Counted from the stretch's first letter, positions 34,359 to 43,879 are shown. The stretch is 64,000 bases of DNA from Paraburkholderia phytofirmans PsJN (GCF_000020125.1 NC_010681.1:4216001-4280000), one strand, 5' to 3'. A program made the numbers and translations. Notes: generated by a model from the sequence alone, not told the origin.

Positions 34359-35228
34359 TCAGGCGTGCTGCGCAGACGGTTGGTCGGCGTGTTGCGCCGC
34401 TGTAACTGTCGCAGGCGCCAACCATGGCGTTTGCGACGACATCGCTGGCCGCATCGGCCAGTACTGCAACTCGGCGGCGAGGTGCCGGAAGTCGCGCGCA
34501 GCCGGTGTCGACGGAAACGCATCGACGACACAACGCGACAACTCCAGGGCTCGCGCCATCCGCGCATCGGCGGCAATACAACCGGCGTCTTCCAGCGCCA
34601 CCGTCAGGTAGCGCCCGGCCACGCCGGCCAGGTTTGCAAAGGCGGTATGCGCGTCGTTCACGCTCTGCACATGGTTCACCAGCACGGGGAACTGCGCGAT
34701 GGCGTGCGCGTAGTGCAGGCGCTTCATGCATGCGTAGGCGTCGGTGATCGCGTGCGCGGCCATGCGCGTGACGATCATCACGTCGTGCGCCTGCCGGGCG
34801 AGCGCCGAGAGATGACCTTGCGCATCGAGTTCCGCGTCGATCAGCACGACGTCGGCGGAACCGCGCAACACCACGCCGAACTCCGCGGCCGTATGGCCTT
34901 CCCGGTTCGGACGTGAGGCGGCCAGCACCGAGAAGCCAAGCGAGTGCCTTGCGGCGGCATCGTCGAGCGTCATCTCGCCGCGCATCACGGCGGCGAAATT
35001 GCCCGCGCCGCGCACGCCGCCAAGCATCGCGCTCACCGACTTCTCGCCGAGGCATTCGTCGATCACCAGTACGTCCTTGCCCTGCTGCGCCAGCGCGGCG
35101 GCGAGGTTCACCACCGTCGTGGTCGAGCCGACGCCGGCCGAGCCGCTCGTCACCGCGATCACACGCGAGCCGCTGCGAGCCAGCATCCGCCGCAGTCCTT
35201 CTGCCTGATCGGAGATGAGCTTATCCAA
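34359..35228 (-). CDS. flhG: MinD/ParA-like flagellar number regulator FlhG (FleN) with degenerate P-loop
   Basis: 289 residues. FlhG/FleN works with FlhF to limit flagellar number and site. The fold is recognisable: VIAVTSGSAGVGSTTTVVNLAAALAQQGKDVLVID. But the deviant Walker A (normally KGGVGKT) reads SAGVGSTT (30-37), losing both lysines, and the second aspartate of the usual DAD is C59 (IDEC). ATP binding or hydrolysis is therefore doubtful. The start is TTG 35228, behind a GAGGTC site and overlapping the flhF stop by eight bases; the next ATG is 14 codons later. Confidence 0.85.
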   Translation of the reverse strand: MDKLISDQAEGLRRMLARSGSRVIAVTSGSAGVGSTTTVVNLAAALAQQGKDVLVIDECLGEKSVSAMLGGVRGAGNFAAVMRGEMTLDDAAARHSLGFSVLAASRPNREGHTAAEFGVVLRGSADVVLIDAELDAQGHLSALARQAHDVMIVTRMAAHAITDAYACMKRLHYAHAIAQFPVLVNHVQSVNDAHTAFANLAGVAGRYLTVALEDAGCIAADARMARALELSRCVVDAFPSTPAARDFRHLAAELQYWPMRPAMSSQTPWLAPATVTAAQHADQPSAQHA

Positions 35229-37146
35229 AGCGGACCTCGTGCAATTCGGCCGTGGAACGTGCGGACAATGCGGACAGCAACGCCGGAATGTCGTCGTCGT
35301 GCGGCACGAATGGCGAGTTATCGCGCGGTATGCAGAAGGTGCTCTTGATCAGGAATTTCTTCGTTGCGACGTACAGGTTTTCCGGCACCTTCTGACCGGT
35401 CGACACGTAGTGCACCGGCAGCTTGTAGCGGATCACCGTATCGAGCACGCCGCCCAGATTGGTGGCTTCGTCGAGCTTGGTCAGAATGCAGCCGGCGAGC
35501 GGCTGTTGATCCGGCGCGCGCTGATAGGCCTGCACGACTTCGTTGAGCGTGTCGCCATGGCTGGTCGCGTTGAGCAGCAACAGGCGCTGCACCGGCTGAC
35601 CGGCGTGGCACAGCATGGCGATCTGGTCGGAGACGAGGCGGTCGCGCTGGCTCATGCCGATCGTGTCGATCAGCACGATGTGCTTGTTGCGCAGCTCGGA
35701 GAGCGCGAGTTGCAGGTCGGCGCCGTCTTTCACCGCATGCACCGACACGCCTAGAATCTTGCCGAAGATGCGCAATTGTTCGTGGCCGCCGATCCGGTAG
35801 CTGTCGGTGGTGAGCAAGGCAACCTTGCTGGCGCCGAAGCGCATCACGCAGCGCGCGGCGAGCTTGGCGGTGGTCGTGGTCTTGCCGACGCCGGTCGGGC
35901 CCATCAGCGCGAACACGCCGCCGCGCTCCATCAGCGCGTCTTCGTCTTCCATCACCGGCAGGTTCGAATCGAGCACCGAGCGGACCCAGTCCATGCCGCC
36001 GTCCATGCTCTCGATGTCGTCCGGCAGGTTGTCGACCATCATCTGCACGAGCTGCGCGGAGAAGCCGGCCGCGAACAGATGCTTGGTGAGCGAGGCGCGC
36101 ACCGGGTTGCGGCGCTGGCGCTCGCCCCACAGCAGGCCGGCGAAGTGTTCTTCCATCATGCCGCGCATCGACGACAGCTCGCTCATCACGGTGTCGTTGA
36201 CCACTTGCTCCATGCGCGCCTTGATCGCTTCGGCGACCGAAGCAGGCGTGCGAGTGTCGTCGGTCGAGGACGGAGCCGGTGCGTTTTTCTGCGCGGCGCG
36301 GCGCGCGGCGGCTTGCGCGCCTTCGCGCGCCCAGTCGGGCGTGTCGACGGCTTGCGGCGCGGCGGGCTTGCCCGGCTCGACGGCGGCGCCAAGGCCCTTG
36401 GCCATCGCGGCGGCCGGCGTCATCGCGGCGGGACGCGCGCTATATGCGCCCTCCTGCTGCTGTTCGGCGGCGATGCGGCGCGCGTGGTCGATCAGCCAGG
36501 GATTCGATTCGGCCATCGTGCGCGGCGTTTGCGCGTCGGCGCCCGGCGCGGCGGGCGCAGCCGGCACGCCGGCCGCTTTGAGCAGATCGGCGCGGATGTC
36601 TTCGGTGAGGCGCGAGGCCGCGGCGCGCGCACTCGGTTGCTCGGGGTTGACCGGTTTCGACGGCACTGCGGCGGCTGCGTTGAGCGGCGCGGCCGGCATC
36701 GCCTTGGGTGCGTTCGCGGCCGGCTTCAGGGCGGCGGCCAATGCGTCGCTCGCGTCGTCGTCCGTGTGGTCAGAGTAGGAAGCGCCGTTGCCCAGATGCT
36801 CCGCACCGGCTTCCGGGCTTGCGCCGAACACCGACGAGAACACATCGGGCATGCCGCTCGCGTACGGATTCGCCTGCATCGGCGCTGCCGCCGGCATGGC
36901 GCGCGGGGCGGCCAGCGCGGGGCGTCCAGCCATCGCATTCATCGATCCAACCTGCTGTGCAGCAGCCCCTGCGCGCGGGACTTTCGGCGAGAGGGCAACC
37001 AGGTCGCTGTCGGCCAGTGCGACGATCTCGACGCTGCCGTCGTCCATCGTGCGATTGGACAGCACGACGGCGTCCGCGCCCAACGCTTCGCGCACGAGAC
37101 GCAGCGCATCACGACTGGTAGCACCGACAAATTTACGAATGTTCAA
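35221..37146 (-). CDS. flhF: SRP-type GTPase FlhF, flagellar placement protein
   Basis: 641 residues. FlhF is an SRP-family GTPase that sets flagellar location. It has the typical N-terminus NIRKFVGATSRDALRLVREALGADAVVLSNR, a ~250-residue Ala/Pro-rich linker, the N domain, and a C-terminal G domain with GPTGVGKTTTTAKLAA near residue 413, LLTTDSYRIGGHEQLRIF, LIDTIGMSQRD and TKLDEATNLGG. The start is TTG 37146 with a GGGGGTCC element upstream; no ATG fits the conserved beginning. The linker makes it longer than many homologues. Confidence 0.95.
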   Translation of the reverse strand: MNIRKFVGATSRDALRLVREALGADAVVLSNRTMDDGSVEIVALADSDLVALSPKVPRAGAAAQQVGSMNAMAGRPALAAPRAMPAAAPMQANPYASGMPDVFSSVFGASPEAGAEHLGNGASYSDHTDDDASDALAAALKPAANAPKAMPAAPLNAAAAVPSKPVNPEQPSARAAASRLTEDIRADLLKAAGVPAAPAAPGADAQTPRTMAESNPWLIDHARRIAAEQQQEGAYSARPAAMTPAAAMAKGLGAAVEPGKPAAPQAVDTPDWAREGAQAAARRAAQKNAPAPSSTDDTRTPASVAEAIKARMEQVVNDTVMSELSSMRGMMEEHFAGLLWGERQRRNPVRASLTKHLFAAGFSAQLVQMMVDNLPDDIESMDGGMDWVRSVLDSNLPVMEDEDALMERGGVFALMGPTGVGKTTTTAKLAARCVMRFGASKVALLTTDSYRIGGHEQLRIFGKILGVSVHAVKDGADLQLALSELRNKHIVLIDTIGMSQRDRLVSDQIAMLCHAGQPVQRLLLLNATSHGDTLNEVVQAYQRAPDQQPLAGCILTKLDEATNLGGVLDTVIRYKLPVHYVSTGQKVPENLYVATKKFLIKSTFCIPRDNSPFVPHDDDIPALLSALSARSTAELHEVRFG

Positions 37147-37403
37147 GCTGGACCCCCGATGAGGTAAACGGACTAACGGACCGGCAACATACCGCTTCCC
37201 ATTGAGACCATTATTGCGAAACCCGTCGAGGCACGATCGATGGATAAAGACCGTTAAACGCGGGCAATTCGGACGATGGAAACGTGCGTCGATTCACACG
37301 CACGCCGGTTTGAAACGCGCCTGGCGGCGGCGTCGGACGGCGCTTTCGCGGACGCGGCGTGTACGTCGTCGCCTGCTTGCGGCATGCAAAACCAGGCGCC
37401 GGA
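37147..37403 (-). promoter_or_regulatory. Upstream region of flhF-flhG-fliA
   Basis: The 328-base gap between flhA and flhF holds the flhA terminator at its far end. The remaining ~257 bases must carry the flhF-flhG-fliA promoter. I see no sigma-28-type motif, consistent with FlhDC control of fliA, and no other gene. Confidence 0.4.
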
Positions 37404-37431
37404 ATAAAAACCGGCGCTCGATGAGCGCCGG
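37404..37431 (-). terminator. Rho-independent terminator after flhA
   Basis: Read on the minus strand, a nine-base perfect stem CCGGCGCTC/GAGCGCCGG with a three-base loop is followed by TTTTTATT. It separates flhB-flhA from flhF-flhG-fliA. Confidence 0.88.
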
Positions 37432-37474
37432 CAAAAGACATCGGCCACAAAATGGCCTCGGTGAGCGATCCGCG

Positions 37475-39577
37475 TTAACCGTGCGCGCCGATCAGATTCA
37501 CCACCTTGATATTGCGCGTGTCGGGCACCTCCGCATACGACAGCACTTTCAGCTGCGGCAGGCTGCGGCGCAGGAAGCGCGCGAGCATCGGCCGCAATGC
37601 ATGCTGCACGAGCAGCACGGGCGCGAGCCCAAGGTTCTGCTGACGCGTCATCGCCTTCTGCGTTTCGTTCAGCAGCGTATGCGCAAGTCCCGGCTCGAGA
37701 CCCGGATTGGAGCCGGTCGAGAGCGCCTGCGAGAGCACACGCTCGAGATTCGAATCGAGGCCCATTACCTGCATATCGCCGGCGCCCGGGAACCACTGTT
37801 GCGTGATCGCGCGACCCAGCGCGAGGCGTACGGCGGCAGTGAGATCGTGGGCGTCGGTGATCTTGGGCGTGTGTTCGGAGAGCGCTTCGAGGATCGTGCG
37901 CATGTCGCGGATCGGCACGCCTTCTTCCAGCAGATTTTGCAGCACCTTTTGCAACGTGGTGAGCGGCAGCGACTTCGGCACCAGATCGTCGACCAGCGAC
38001 GGCGTGTCCTTCTGCATGCGCTCGAGCAGCGCCTGTACTTCCCGGCGGCCGAGCAGTTCCGACGCGTGCGTGACCACCAGATGATTCAGGTGCGTCGCCA
38101 CCACCGTGCTCGAATCGACCACCGTGTAGCCATACACCTGCGCCTGTTCGCGCAGGTTCGTATCAATCCAGATAGCCGGCAAACCGAAGGCGGGATCTTG
38201 CGTCGGCGTGCCCGGCAGCGCGGCGGACACCTGGCCGGGATTGATCGCGAGCCATTGGCCCGGATACGCTTCGCCGACGCCCACTTCGACACCCTTGAGC
38301 GCGATGCGGTAGCCATTCGGCCGCAATTCCAGGTTGTCGCGAATATGAATGACCGGCGGCAAAAAGCCGATTTCCTGCGCGAACTTCTTGCGGATGCTCT
38401 TGATCCGCTTGAGCAGTTCGCCGTCCGAGTTCTTGTCGACGAGCGGAATCAGCCGGTAGCCGACTTCGAGGCCGAGCGTGTCGATCATCGTCACGTCGTC
38501 CCAGCTCGCTTCGGTGTTTTCGACCGGCGCCATTGCGGCCGGCGCGACATCGACGAGCGCCGTGGTGTTCTTGCGCTCCTCGGCGCGTTTTTTCATCGTG
38601 CGGCCGAGCTGGATCAGGCCGCCGCCGAGAATCAGAAACGCGAAGTGCGGCATGCCCGGAATCAGGCCCATCAGCACGAGAATGCAGCCGGTGATCATCA
38701 GCACGCGCGGATTAGTGAAGAGCTGTCCCGTGAGCTGGGTGCCGATGTCTTCGTTGGTCGCCACACGCGAGACGATCACGCCGGCCGCCGTCGAAATCAC
38801 CAGCGACGGAATCTGCGCGACGAGACCGTCACCGATGGTGAGCAGCGTGTAGTTCTTGCCCGCCGCCGCGAAGCTCATGTCGTGCTGCACGATACCGACG
38901 ATCAGTCCGCCAATGATGTTGATCACCATGATCAGCAAACCGGCGATCGCATCGCCGCGCACGAACTTGCTCGCGCCGTCCATCGAGCCGTAGAACTCGG
39001 CTTCCTGCGAGACTTCGGCGCGGCGCTTCCTGGCCTGTTCTTCGTTGATGAGGCCGGCGTTCAGGTCGGCGTCGATCGCCATCTGCTTGCCAGGCATCGC
39101 GTCGAGCGTGAAGCGCGCGGACACTTCCGCGATCCGCCCCGCGCCCTTGGTGATCACCATGAAGTTGATCACCATCAAAATGATAAAGACGACGATACCG
39201 ACCGCGAAGTTGCCGCCCACGAGAAAGTGGCCGAACGACTCGATCACCTGGCCGGCCGCATCGGGACCGGTATGGCCTTCGAGCAGCACGACCCGGGTGG
39301 ACGCCACGTTCAGCGAGAGGCGCAGCAAGGTCGAGAACAGCAGCACGCTCGGGAATGCGGCGAAATCGAGCGGCTTCATCGTGTACATGCTGACGAGCAG
39401 CACCATCACCGAAAGCGCGATGTTGAAGGTGAACAGCAGATCCAGCAGGAACGGCGGCAACGGCAAAATCATCATGCCGAGGATCATGCAGATCAGCACC
39501 GGCCCGGCGAGGGCGCGCAAATTGGTGCTGCTCAAGGCATCCGGCCGTCGGGCGAGGAAACCGGCGCGAGCGTTCAT
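37475..39577 (-). CDS. flhA: Flagellar export gate protein FlhA
   Basis: 700 residues. The N-terminal half has eight membrane helices (GPVLICMILGMMILPLPPFLLDLLFTFNIALSVMVLL and so on) and the family signature FPSVLLFSTLLRLSLNVASTRVVLLEG. The cytoplasmic half, the docking platform for chaperone-substrate complexes, includes EVGYRLIPLVDKN, IRKKFAQEIGFLPPVIHIRDN and the C-terminal AEVPDTRNIKVVNLIGAHG. The start overlaps the end of flhB by four bases, so the two are one operon. Confidence 0.98.
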   Translation of the reverse strand: MNARAGFLARRPDALSSTNLRALAGPVLICMILGMMILPLPPFLLDLLFTFNIALSVMVLLVSMYTMKPLDFAAFPSVLLFSTLLRLSLNVASTRVVLLEGHTGPDAAGQVIESFGHFLVGGNFAVGIVVFIILMVINFMVITKGAGRIAEVSARFTLDAMPGKQMAIDADLNAGLINEEQARKRRAEVSQEAEFYGSMDGASKFVRGDAIAGLLIMVINIIGGLIVGIVQHDMSFAAAGKNYTLLTIGDGLVAQIPSLVISTAAGVIVSRVATNEDIGTQLTGQLFTNPRVLMITGCILVLMGLIPGMPHFAFLILGGGLIQLGRTMKKRAEERKNTTALVDVAPAAMAPVENTEASWDDVTMIDTLGLEVGYRLIPLVDKNSDGELLKRIKSIRKKFAQEIGFLPPVIHIRDNLELRPNGYRIALKGVEVGVGEAYPGQWLAINPGQVSAALPGTPTQDPAFGLPAIWIDTNLREQAQVYGYTVVDSSTVVATHLNHLVVTHASELLGRREVQALLERMQKDTPSLVDDLVPKSLPLTTLQKVLQNLLEEGVPIRDMRTILEALSEHTPKITDAHDLTAAVRLALGRAITQQWFPGAGDMQVMGLDSNLERVLSQALSTGSNPGLEPGLAHTLLNETQKAMTRQQNLGLAPVLLVQHALRPMLARFLRRSLPQLKVLSYAEVPDTRNIKVVNLIGAHG

Positions 39578-40785
39578 GCGGAGGCTCCTGAAGGGTCGTC
39601 GTTAGTAGCGTTGAGGGTCTCGGCGGCTTCCTGCTCGGCTTCGTCGTCCGATACGCCGCCCTTGTCGAGTTCCGCGGGCACGTCGAGTTCGGTCGGTGCG
39701 AGCGGCACGTCGCCGCCTTCGGTCTTGAAGCGCCGCAGCTGATAGACCCACGCGAGCACTTCGGCGACCGCGCCGTACAGCGGGCCCGGAATCTCGCGGT
39801 TGAGTTCGACGTTGTGATACAGCGCCCGCGCGAGCGGCGGCGCTTCCAGCAACGGCACGTTGTTTTCGGCGGCGATTTCGCGAATCCGCGCCGCCACGAG
39901 ATTCACGCCCTTGGCGACCACCTTCGGCGCGCGCATCTCGCCGTCGGTGTATTGCAGCGCCACGGCGAAGTGCGTCGGGTTGGTCACCACCACGTCGGCC
40001 TTCGGCACGTTGGTCATCATGCGGCGGCGGGCAATCGCGCGCTGCTGCTGGCGAATCCGCCCTTTGACGTGCGGATCGCCTTCGCTTTCGCGATGTTCGC
40101 GCTTCACTTCTTCCTTCGTCATGCGCAGCTTTTTGTGGAATTGCCACAGTTGATACGGCACATCCATCGCGGCGACGACGAACATGCCCGCCACCGTCAT
40201 GCCGCAGCACACGGCGATCAGATGCACGGTGTTGGCGAGCGCGAGATGCAGCGGCTGCATCGCCAGCGCGAGAATCTCTTCACGGCGATTCCAGATCGCC
40301 GTGCCGCCGATCACGCCGACCACCAGCGTCTTCGCGAGCGACATGCCGAGCTGGATCGGACCGTTGATCGAGAACATCTTGCCGAGGCCGGCAATCGGAT
40401 TGAGGCGGTCGAATTTCGGCTCGAGGCCTTTCGCCGACAGTTGCCAGCCACCCAGCGCCATCGGTGCGAACAAGGCGGCGACGCCGGTGAAAGCGAGAAT
40501 TGGCAGCAGCGCGTACAGCCCTTCGCGGCTTGCCACGCCCGCACCGATCATCATGCGGCGCGTTTCGAACGCGCCGGCGTGATCGAACGAAAAGGCCGCG
40601 CGCAGCATGCCCTGCAAATGTTCGCCGATGCTGCCGGACATTCCCCATACGCCGAAGAACCCCGCCGCCAGCAGGGCAAACGTGGACAGCTCCCGCGAAC
40701 GCACGATCTGCCCTTCCTCGCGCGCCTTCTGCAGGCGCCGGGGAGTGGCTGATTCGGTTTTTTCGAGGTCGCTATCCTCTGCCAC
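39574..40785 (-). CDS. flhB: Flagellar export switch protein FlhB
   Basis: 403 residues. It opens EDSDLEKTESATPRRLQKAREEGQIVRSRELSTF, followed by four membrane helices and a cytoplasmic domain with the autocleavage motif NPTH. Counting from GTG 40785 places the cleavage asparagine at residue 269, the same number as in Salmonella FlhB, which together with a GGAGAG ribosome-binding site supports this GTG start over the longer reading to 40854. FlhB and FliK switch export from hook to filament substrates. A second, free C-domain copy is at 1667-2026. Confidence 0.97.
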   Translation of the reverse strand: MAEDSDLEKTESATPRRLQKAREEGQIVRSRELSTFALLAAGFFGVWGMSGSIGEHLQGMLRAAFSFDHAGAFETRRMMIGAGVASREGLYALLPILAFTGVAALFAPMALGGWQLSAKGLEPKFDRLNPIAGLGKMFSINGPIQLGMSLAKTLVVGVIGGTAIWNRREEILALAMQPLHLALANTVHLIAVCCGMTVAGMFVVAAMDVPYQLWQFHKKLRMTKEEVKREHRESEGDPHVKGRIRQQQRAIARRRMMTNVPKADVVVTNPTHFAVALQYTDGEMRAPKVVAKGVNLVAARIREIAAENNVPLLEAPPLARALYHNVELNREIPGPLYGAVAEVLAWVYQLRRFKTEGGDVPLAPTELDVPAELDKGGVSDDEAEQEAAETLNATNDDPSGASA

Positions 40786-41028
40786 AAAAGCTCTCCAGTC
40801 GGCTGAGGCACGGCGCCTCTTTCCAGTGAGAGCGATTATTCCCGCTCGACGCAAGCACCGATCGGCGGATAAGCGCGGAGAAAGGGGGGTATTTCGAGGG
40901 ATGGAGACGGCCGGAACGCCAGCCGGTCGGCCTTGCTGACGCGATGCGGCCGCGCGCGGCCGGACCGGACACGCGCGCGGTCTCGCGCGAGCGCCGGCCC
41001 GGTCTCAGGCTTCAGTACGACGCGTCAA

Positions 41029-42318
41029 TCAAAACGCCACGAAAGGCGTTTGACCGCCATTCGCTGTCTGATCGATGCCGTAATACACATGGCGGCCGTA
41101 GAAGAACGGCAACCCGAGATCGAAGCTGCTGTTGCCGCCGATCTGCCCTGCGAGGTCATTGAACGCGTAGTTGCTGCCGTTGCTGAACAGCGTCGCCGCA
41201 CTCAGGATGCCGATGCTGGCGTTCGACTGCGTATTGTTCAGTCCGACCAGCGTCAGCGTCCGTGTTTGCGCCGACGACGGGCAGTAAAAGCCCGCAAAGT
41301 TGCTGCCGCACTGCGCGAGCGAGCTATCGCCGAAGAAGTAGGCGTTCGAGCCCGAGTCGAGGAAGGCCTGCACCTTCGTGCCGTTGAACACGCTGTTGTC
41401 CATGTCACCGAAGGCGTCGGTGGTAAAAAGCTGGACCCCGGTAAGCGCATTGTTCGCCTGCGTGCCGACGCCGAACACCAACGTGCCGGTGGCCGATGGC
41501 GCGCCGGTATTCGACACCGGCGGCATTTGCACGATCACGCCGTTGTTGTCGACCGGGAAATACGGGACCGGATTGGCGACCTGCTGCGCGATCGGCACCG
41601 GCGTGCGGGCGCACGACACGCCGCCCGGACAGGCGAAGTAATTGCTGAAGTTGGCCGCCTGCGCCGGGTCCGAGCAGGTCGTGCCGCAATCGGTGGGCGC
41701 CGTGCCAATGCCGAGAATGCCGTTGGCGCCGAGATCGTCGACCTTGTTTTCGGCCGAACCGCTGCCGCAGCCGCGCGTGGGCACCGTGCTCGAATCCTTG
41801 TCGCCGATAATCTGCATCGGAATCGCCGCCGTGGTCGTCTCGCCACCGATCGCGATGGTGGCGGTGCGCACCGTGCCCCACGTGAAGCCGTCCGCGAAGG
41901 TCGCGCACTCGGCGAGCTGCGCGCCGCCGATGGTGATGGGCTGCAACGCACTGAGCAGCGAGGGGTTCACGACCGAACTGACCACGCGCAGCCCGTACGA
42001 ACCGGTATCGACCTGGATATTGTCAATAGTCTGACAATTCGTAGTCGAACCGGGCGCGCATATTTTCACGCTGACCGCCGGGATGTTGATCACGCCGTTC
42101 ACGCCCCGGCCGACGGTGATGGGCACGGTATTCGCCGCGGTCGCGGCGATCGGCTGCTGGGTCGGACTGGCCGGCAGCGAGCCGCCGTTCAGCGTGGTCG
42201 ACGAATCGTTGTTGGAGCCGCCACCGCCGCCGCACGCGGCGAGCGCGGACACCAACGCCACGGCCACGACGGCCTGTATCCAGCCCTTGAGCTTCACAGC
42301 AATATGCTTGGTTCGCAT
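41029..42318 (-). CDS. DUF3443 lipoprotein with pepsin-like motifs
   Basis: 429 residues. A lipoprotein signal ends VSALAAC (C29) before a Gly/Ser linker. The domain matches the Burkholderiaceae family DUF3443 from memory. It carries two aspartyl-protease-like motifs, D104TGS (IQVDTGSYGLRVV) and D321SGS (AFLDSGSNAYFFG), and GANGILGIG at 198-206, which resembles the pepsin GILGL strand. Many cysteines (86, 95, 138, 184, 211, 215, 230, 236) suggest disulfides. It lies 15 bases after the DUF2844 gene. Proteolytic activity is inference only. Confidence 0.75.
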   Translation of the reverse strand: MRTKHIAVKLKGWIQAVVAVALVSALAACGGGGGSNNDSSTTLNGGSLPASPTQQPIAATAANTVPITVGRGVNGVINIPAVSVKICAPGSTTNCQTIDNIQVDTGSYGLRVVSSVVNPSLLSALQPITIGGAQLAECATFADGFTWGTVRTATIAIGGETTTAAIPMQIIGDKDSSTVPTRGCGSGSAENKVDDLGANGILGIGTAPTDCGTTCSDPAQAANFSNYFACPGGVSCARTPVPIAQQVANPVPYFPVDNNGVIVQMPPVSNTGAPSATGTLVFGVGTQANNALTGVQLFTTDAFGDMDNSVFNGTKVQAFLDSGSNAYFFGDSSLAQCGSNFAGFYCPSSAQTRTLTLVGLNNTQSNASIGILSAATLFSNGSNYAFNDLAGQIGGNSSFDLGLPFFYGRHVYYGIDQTANGGQTPFVAF

Positions 42319-42333
42319 GTCTCGTCCTCGCTA

Positions 42334-42879
42334 TTACTGGATGTCCGAACCGCTGACGCCGGCGGGCAGCGCCGGAGGCAACCACGCCTGGCCATTGAAC
42401 GAGCCCATGTGGCCGCCGGAGCGCACCACGAGGCCGCTCTGGTCGACCGCGACCGGGCCGCGGCTGCCGCCGCGCGCCGCGCGCACGGCCTTCACGCCGG
42501 CCACGTACTGCGGGAAATAGCTGCCGAGCAGATCGTTCAGATCCGGCATTTGCGGGCCGCGCCAGGCAATGCCGAACACGGAGCCGTCCGAGGCGAGATA
42601 TTCGCGGACCACGGTGCCGTTGCCGAGCGCCGTCTCACGCACGGTGTAAGACGTGGAAGCGGTGGCGGAAGACCCAGCGTTGGATGCGGAGCGCATCACG
42701 CTCTGCGCCGCGTTGACGGCGCTGCTGCCGGGCTGAACGATACGTGACGAGACCAACGCGCCCGTAGGCGGTGTCATGGGGGCGCCGCCCAGTCCCGCAT
42801 GAGCGGACTGCACGGCGATGAGCGAACAGGGCAAAGCAAGCGCCGTAACGATCCCGGCGCGGCGAACACGACTCCACAT
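42334..42879 (-). CDS. DUF2844 family exported protein
   Basis: 181 residues. A signal peptide runs to IAVQSAHAGLG. The mature part contains SYTVRETALGNGTVVREYLASDGSVFGIAWRGPQMPDLNDLLGSYFPQYV, the DUF2844 pattern, and ends in a Gly/Pro-rich tail. ATG 42879 has a GGGAGGAGC ribosome-binding site; the upstream extension lacks a signal. It probably forms an operon with the DUF3443 lipoprotein, a pairing I recall from other Burkholderia. Function is not known; both would act outside the inner membrane. Confidence 0.75.
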   Translation of the reverse strand: MWSRVRRAGIVTALALPCSLIAVQSAHAGLGGAPMTPPTGALVSSRIVQPGSSAVNAAQSVMRSASNAGSSATASTSYTVRETALGNGTVVREYLASDGSVFGIAWRGPQMPDLNDLLGSYFPQYVAGVKAVRAARGGSRGPVAVDQSGLVVRSGGHMGSFNGQAWLPPALPAGVSGSDIQ

Positions 42880-43140
42880 GACAAGGCTCCTCCCGAGCTG
42901 CCGCTCGGTTCGCACGCGGTGCAAACCGGCTGCATGTATGCAGATCATACGGCACCGCTGCGGTCGCACTGCGGAGGGTTTGTCCCCATCGTGCCACCGT
43001 CCGGCGCGTGTCTTCACCGGAGCGCCGTGCCGCTGCTTGAGTTCGTAGTATGCCTGTGGTTTGTGTCGGCAGACAGCAAGCACACGCGGGCGCGTGGCTT
43101 GCTATGTGTCATGCTGCGGCCCGGCGCCCGTGGTGGGTGG

Positions 43141-43161
43141 GGCGCGACGCGGCGTCGCGCC
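43141..43161 (-). terminator. GC hairpin after cheZ
   Basis: A nine-base perfect stem (GGCGCGACG with CGTCGCGCC) and a three-base loop directly after the cheZ stop. There is no U-run. It marks the probable end of the chemotaxis operon. The rest of the gap to 42879 shows no gene. Confidence 0.45.
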
Positions 43162-43167
43162 GGCAGG

Positions 43168-43878
43168 TCAGAAGCCGAGGCTGGCGAGCAGATCGTCGAC
43201 TTGCGACTGGTCCTGCACCACGTCCGTTTTGCCCTCCGGATTGATTTGCGGACCGTTCAGCAGATGTTCGGGGCTGCCGGTCGGAGAGACTTCGGCCGCC
43301 AGCGCCGCCGCGTTCGCCGCGAACTGCTCGCGCCGTTCGAGCGCGATGTTCTCGACCAGCACGCCAAGCAACTGCTGCTCGATCAGATACACGACATCCG
43401 TGATCTTCTTGATGACCTGGCCGGTCAGATCCTGGAAGTCCTGCGCCAGCATGATCTCCATGAGCTGCGAGTTGGTCGCGCTGGTCGCGTCGGGCACGCC
43501 GCGCAGGAAGGTCCGCGTGTCGTTCATCAACGCGCGCACTTCCTCGCGTTCGATCGGCGCCGCGTACCACTGCTCCCAACGCGCGTCGAGTTCGCCCGCG
43601 TCTTTCTGCAGCTGCTCCTGGATCGGCTTGGCGATGTCGATAGCGGACAGGACGCGTTCGGCGGCCTGCTCCGTCATATCCGCGATGTACTTCAGGCGGT
43701 CGCGGGCATCGGGCACGGCTTCGGCCGCACGCTCGACATGTTTGTCGAGCCCGAGCTCGCGCATCGAGTCGCGCAGCGTGCGCGTCAGTTGTCCAATGCG
43801 GGCGAGGATGCGGTCGGACGCGAAGTCGCCGCTCTCGTTGGCCGCGTCGGCTCCTTGCGCGTTGGTCGGCAGATTCAC
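43168..43878 (-). CDS. cheZ: CheY-P phosphatase CheZ
   Basis: 236 residues. CheZ dephosphorylates CheY-P at the receptor array. The long helical hairpin bears the active-site motif AQDFQDLTGQVIKKI, with aspartate and glutamine as the catalytic pair, and the C-terminal peptide SQVDDLLASLGF is the CheY-binding tail. The start must be GTG 43878 (VNLPTNAQ): it follows the cheY stop directly, and the ATG two bases earlier runs into TGA. A GGGAG element lies upstream. Confidence 0.95.
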   Translation of the reverse strand: MNLPTNAQGADAANESGDFASDRILARIGQLTRTLRDSMRELGLDKHVERAAEAVPDARDRLKYIADMTEQAAERVLSAIDIAKPIQEQLQKDAGELDARWEQWYAAPIEREEVRALMNDTRTFLRGVPDATSATNSQLMEIMLAQDFQDLTGQVIKKITDVVYLIEQQLLGVLVENIALERREQFAANAAALAAEVSPTGSPEHLLNGPQINPEGKTDVVQDQSQVDDLLASLGF

Positions 43879-43879
43879 A

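Noticed and set aside
37202..39742. 846-codon open frame on the plus strand opposite flhA
   Set aside because: It lies antisense to flhA, which is unmistakable. Composition is Arg/His/Ala-rich as expected of a shadow frame in GC-rich DNA, and no domain is recognisable.
40933..42747. 604-codon open frame opposite the DUF3443 gene
   Set aside because: Antisense shadow; the minus-strand frame has a lipoprotein signal and family motifs.
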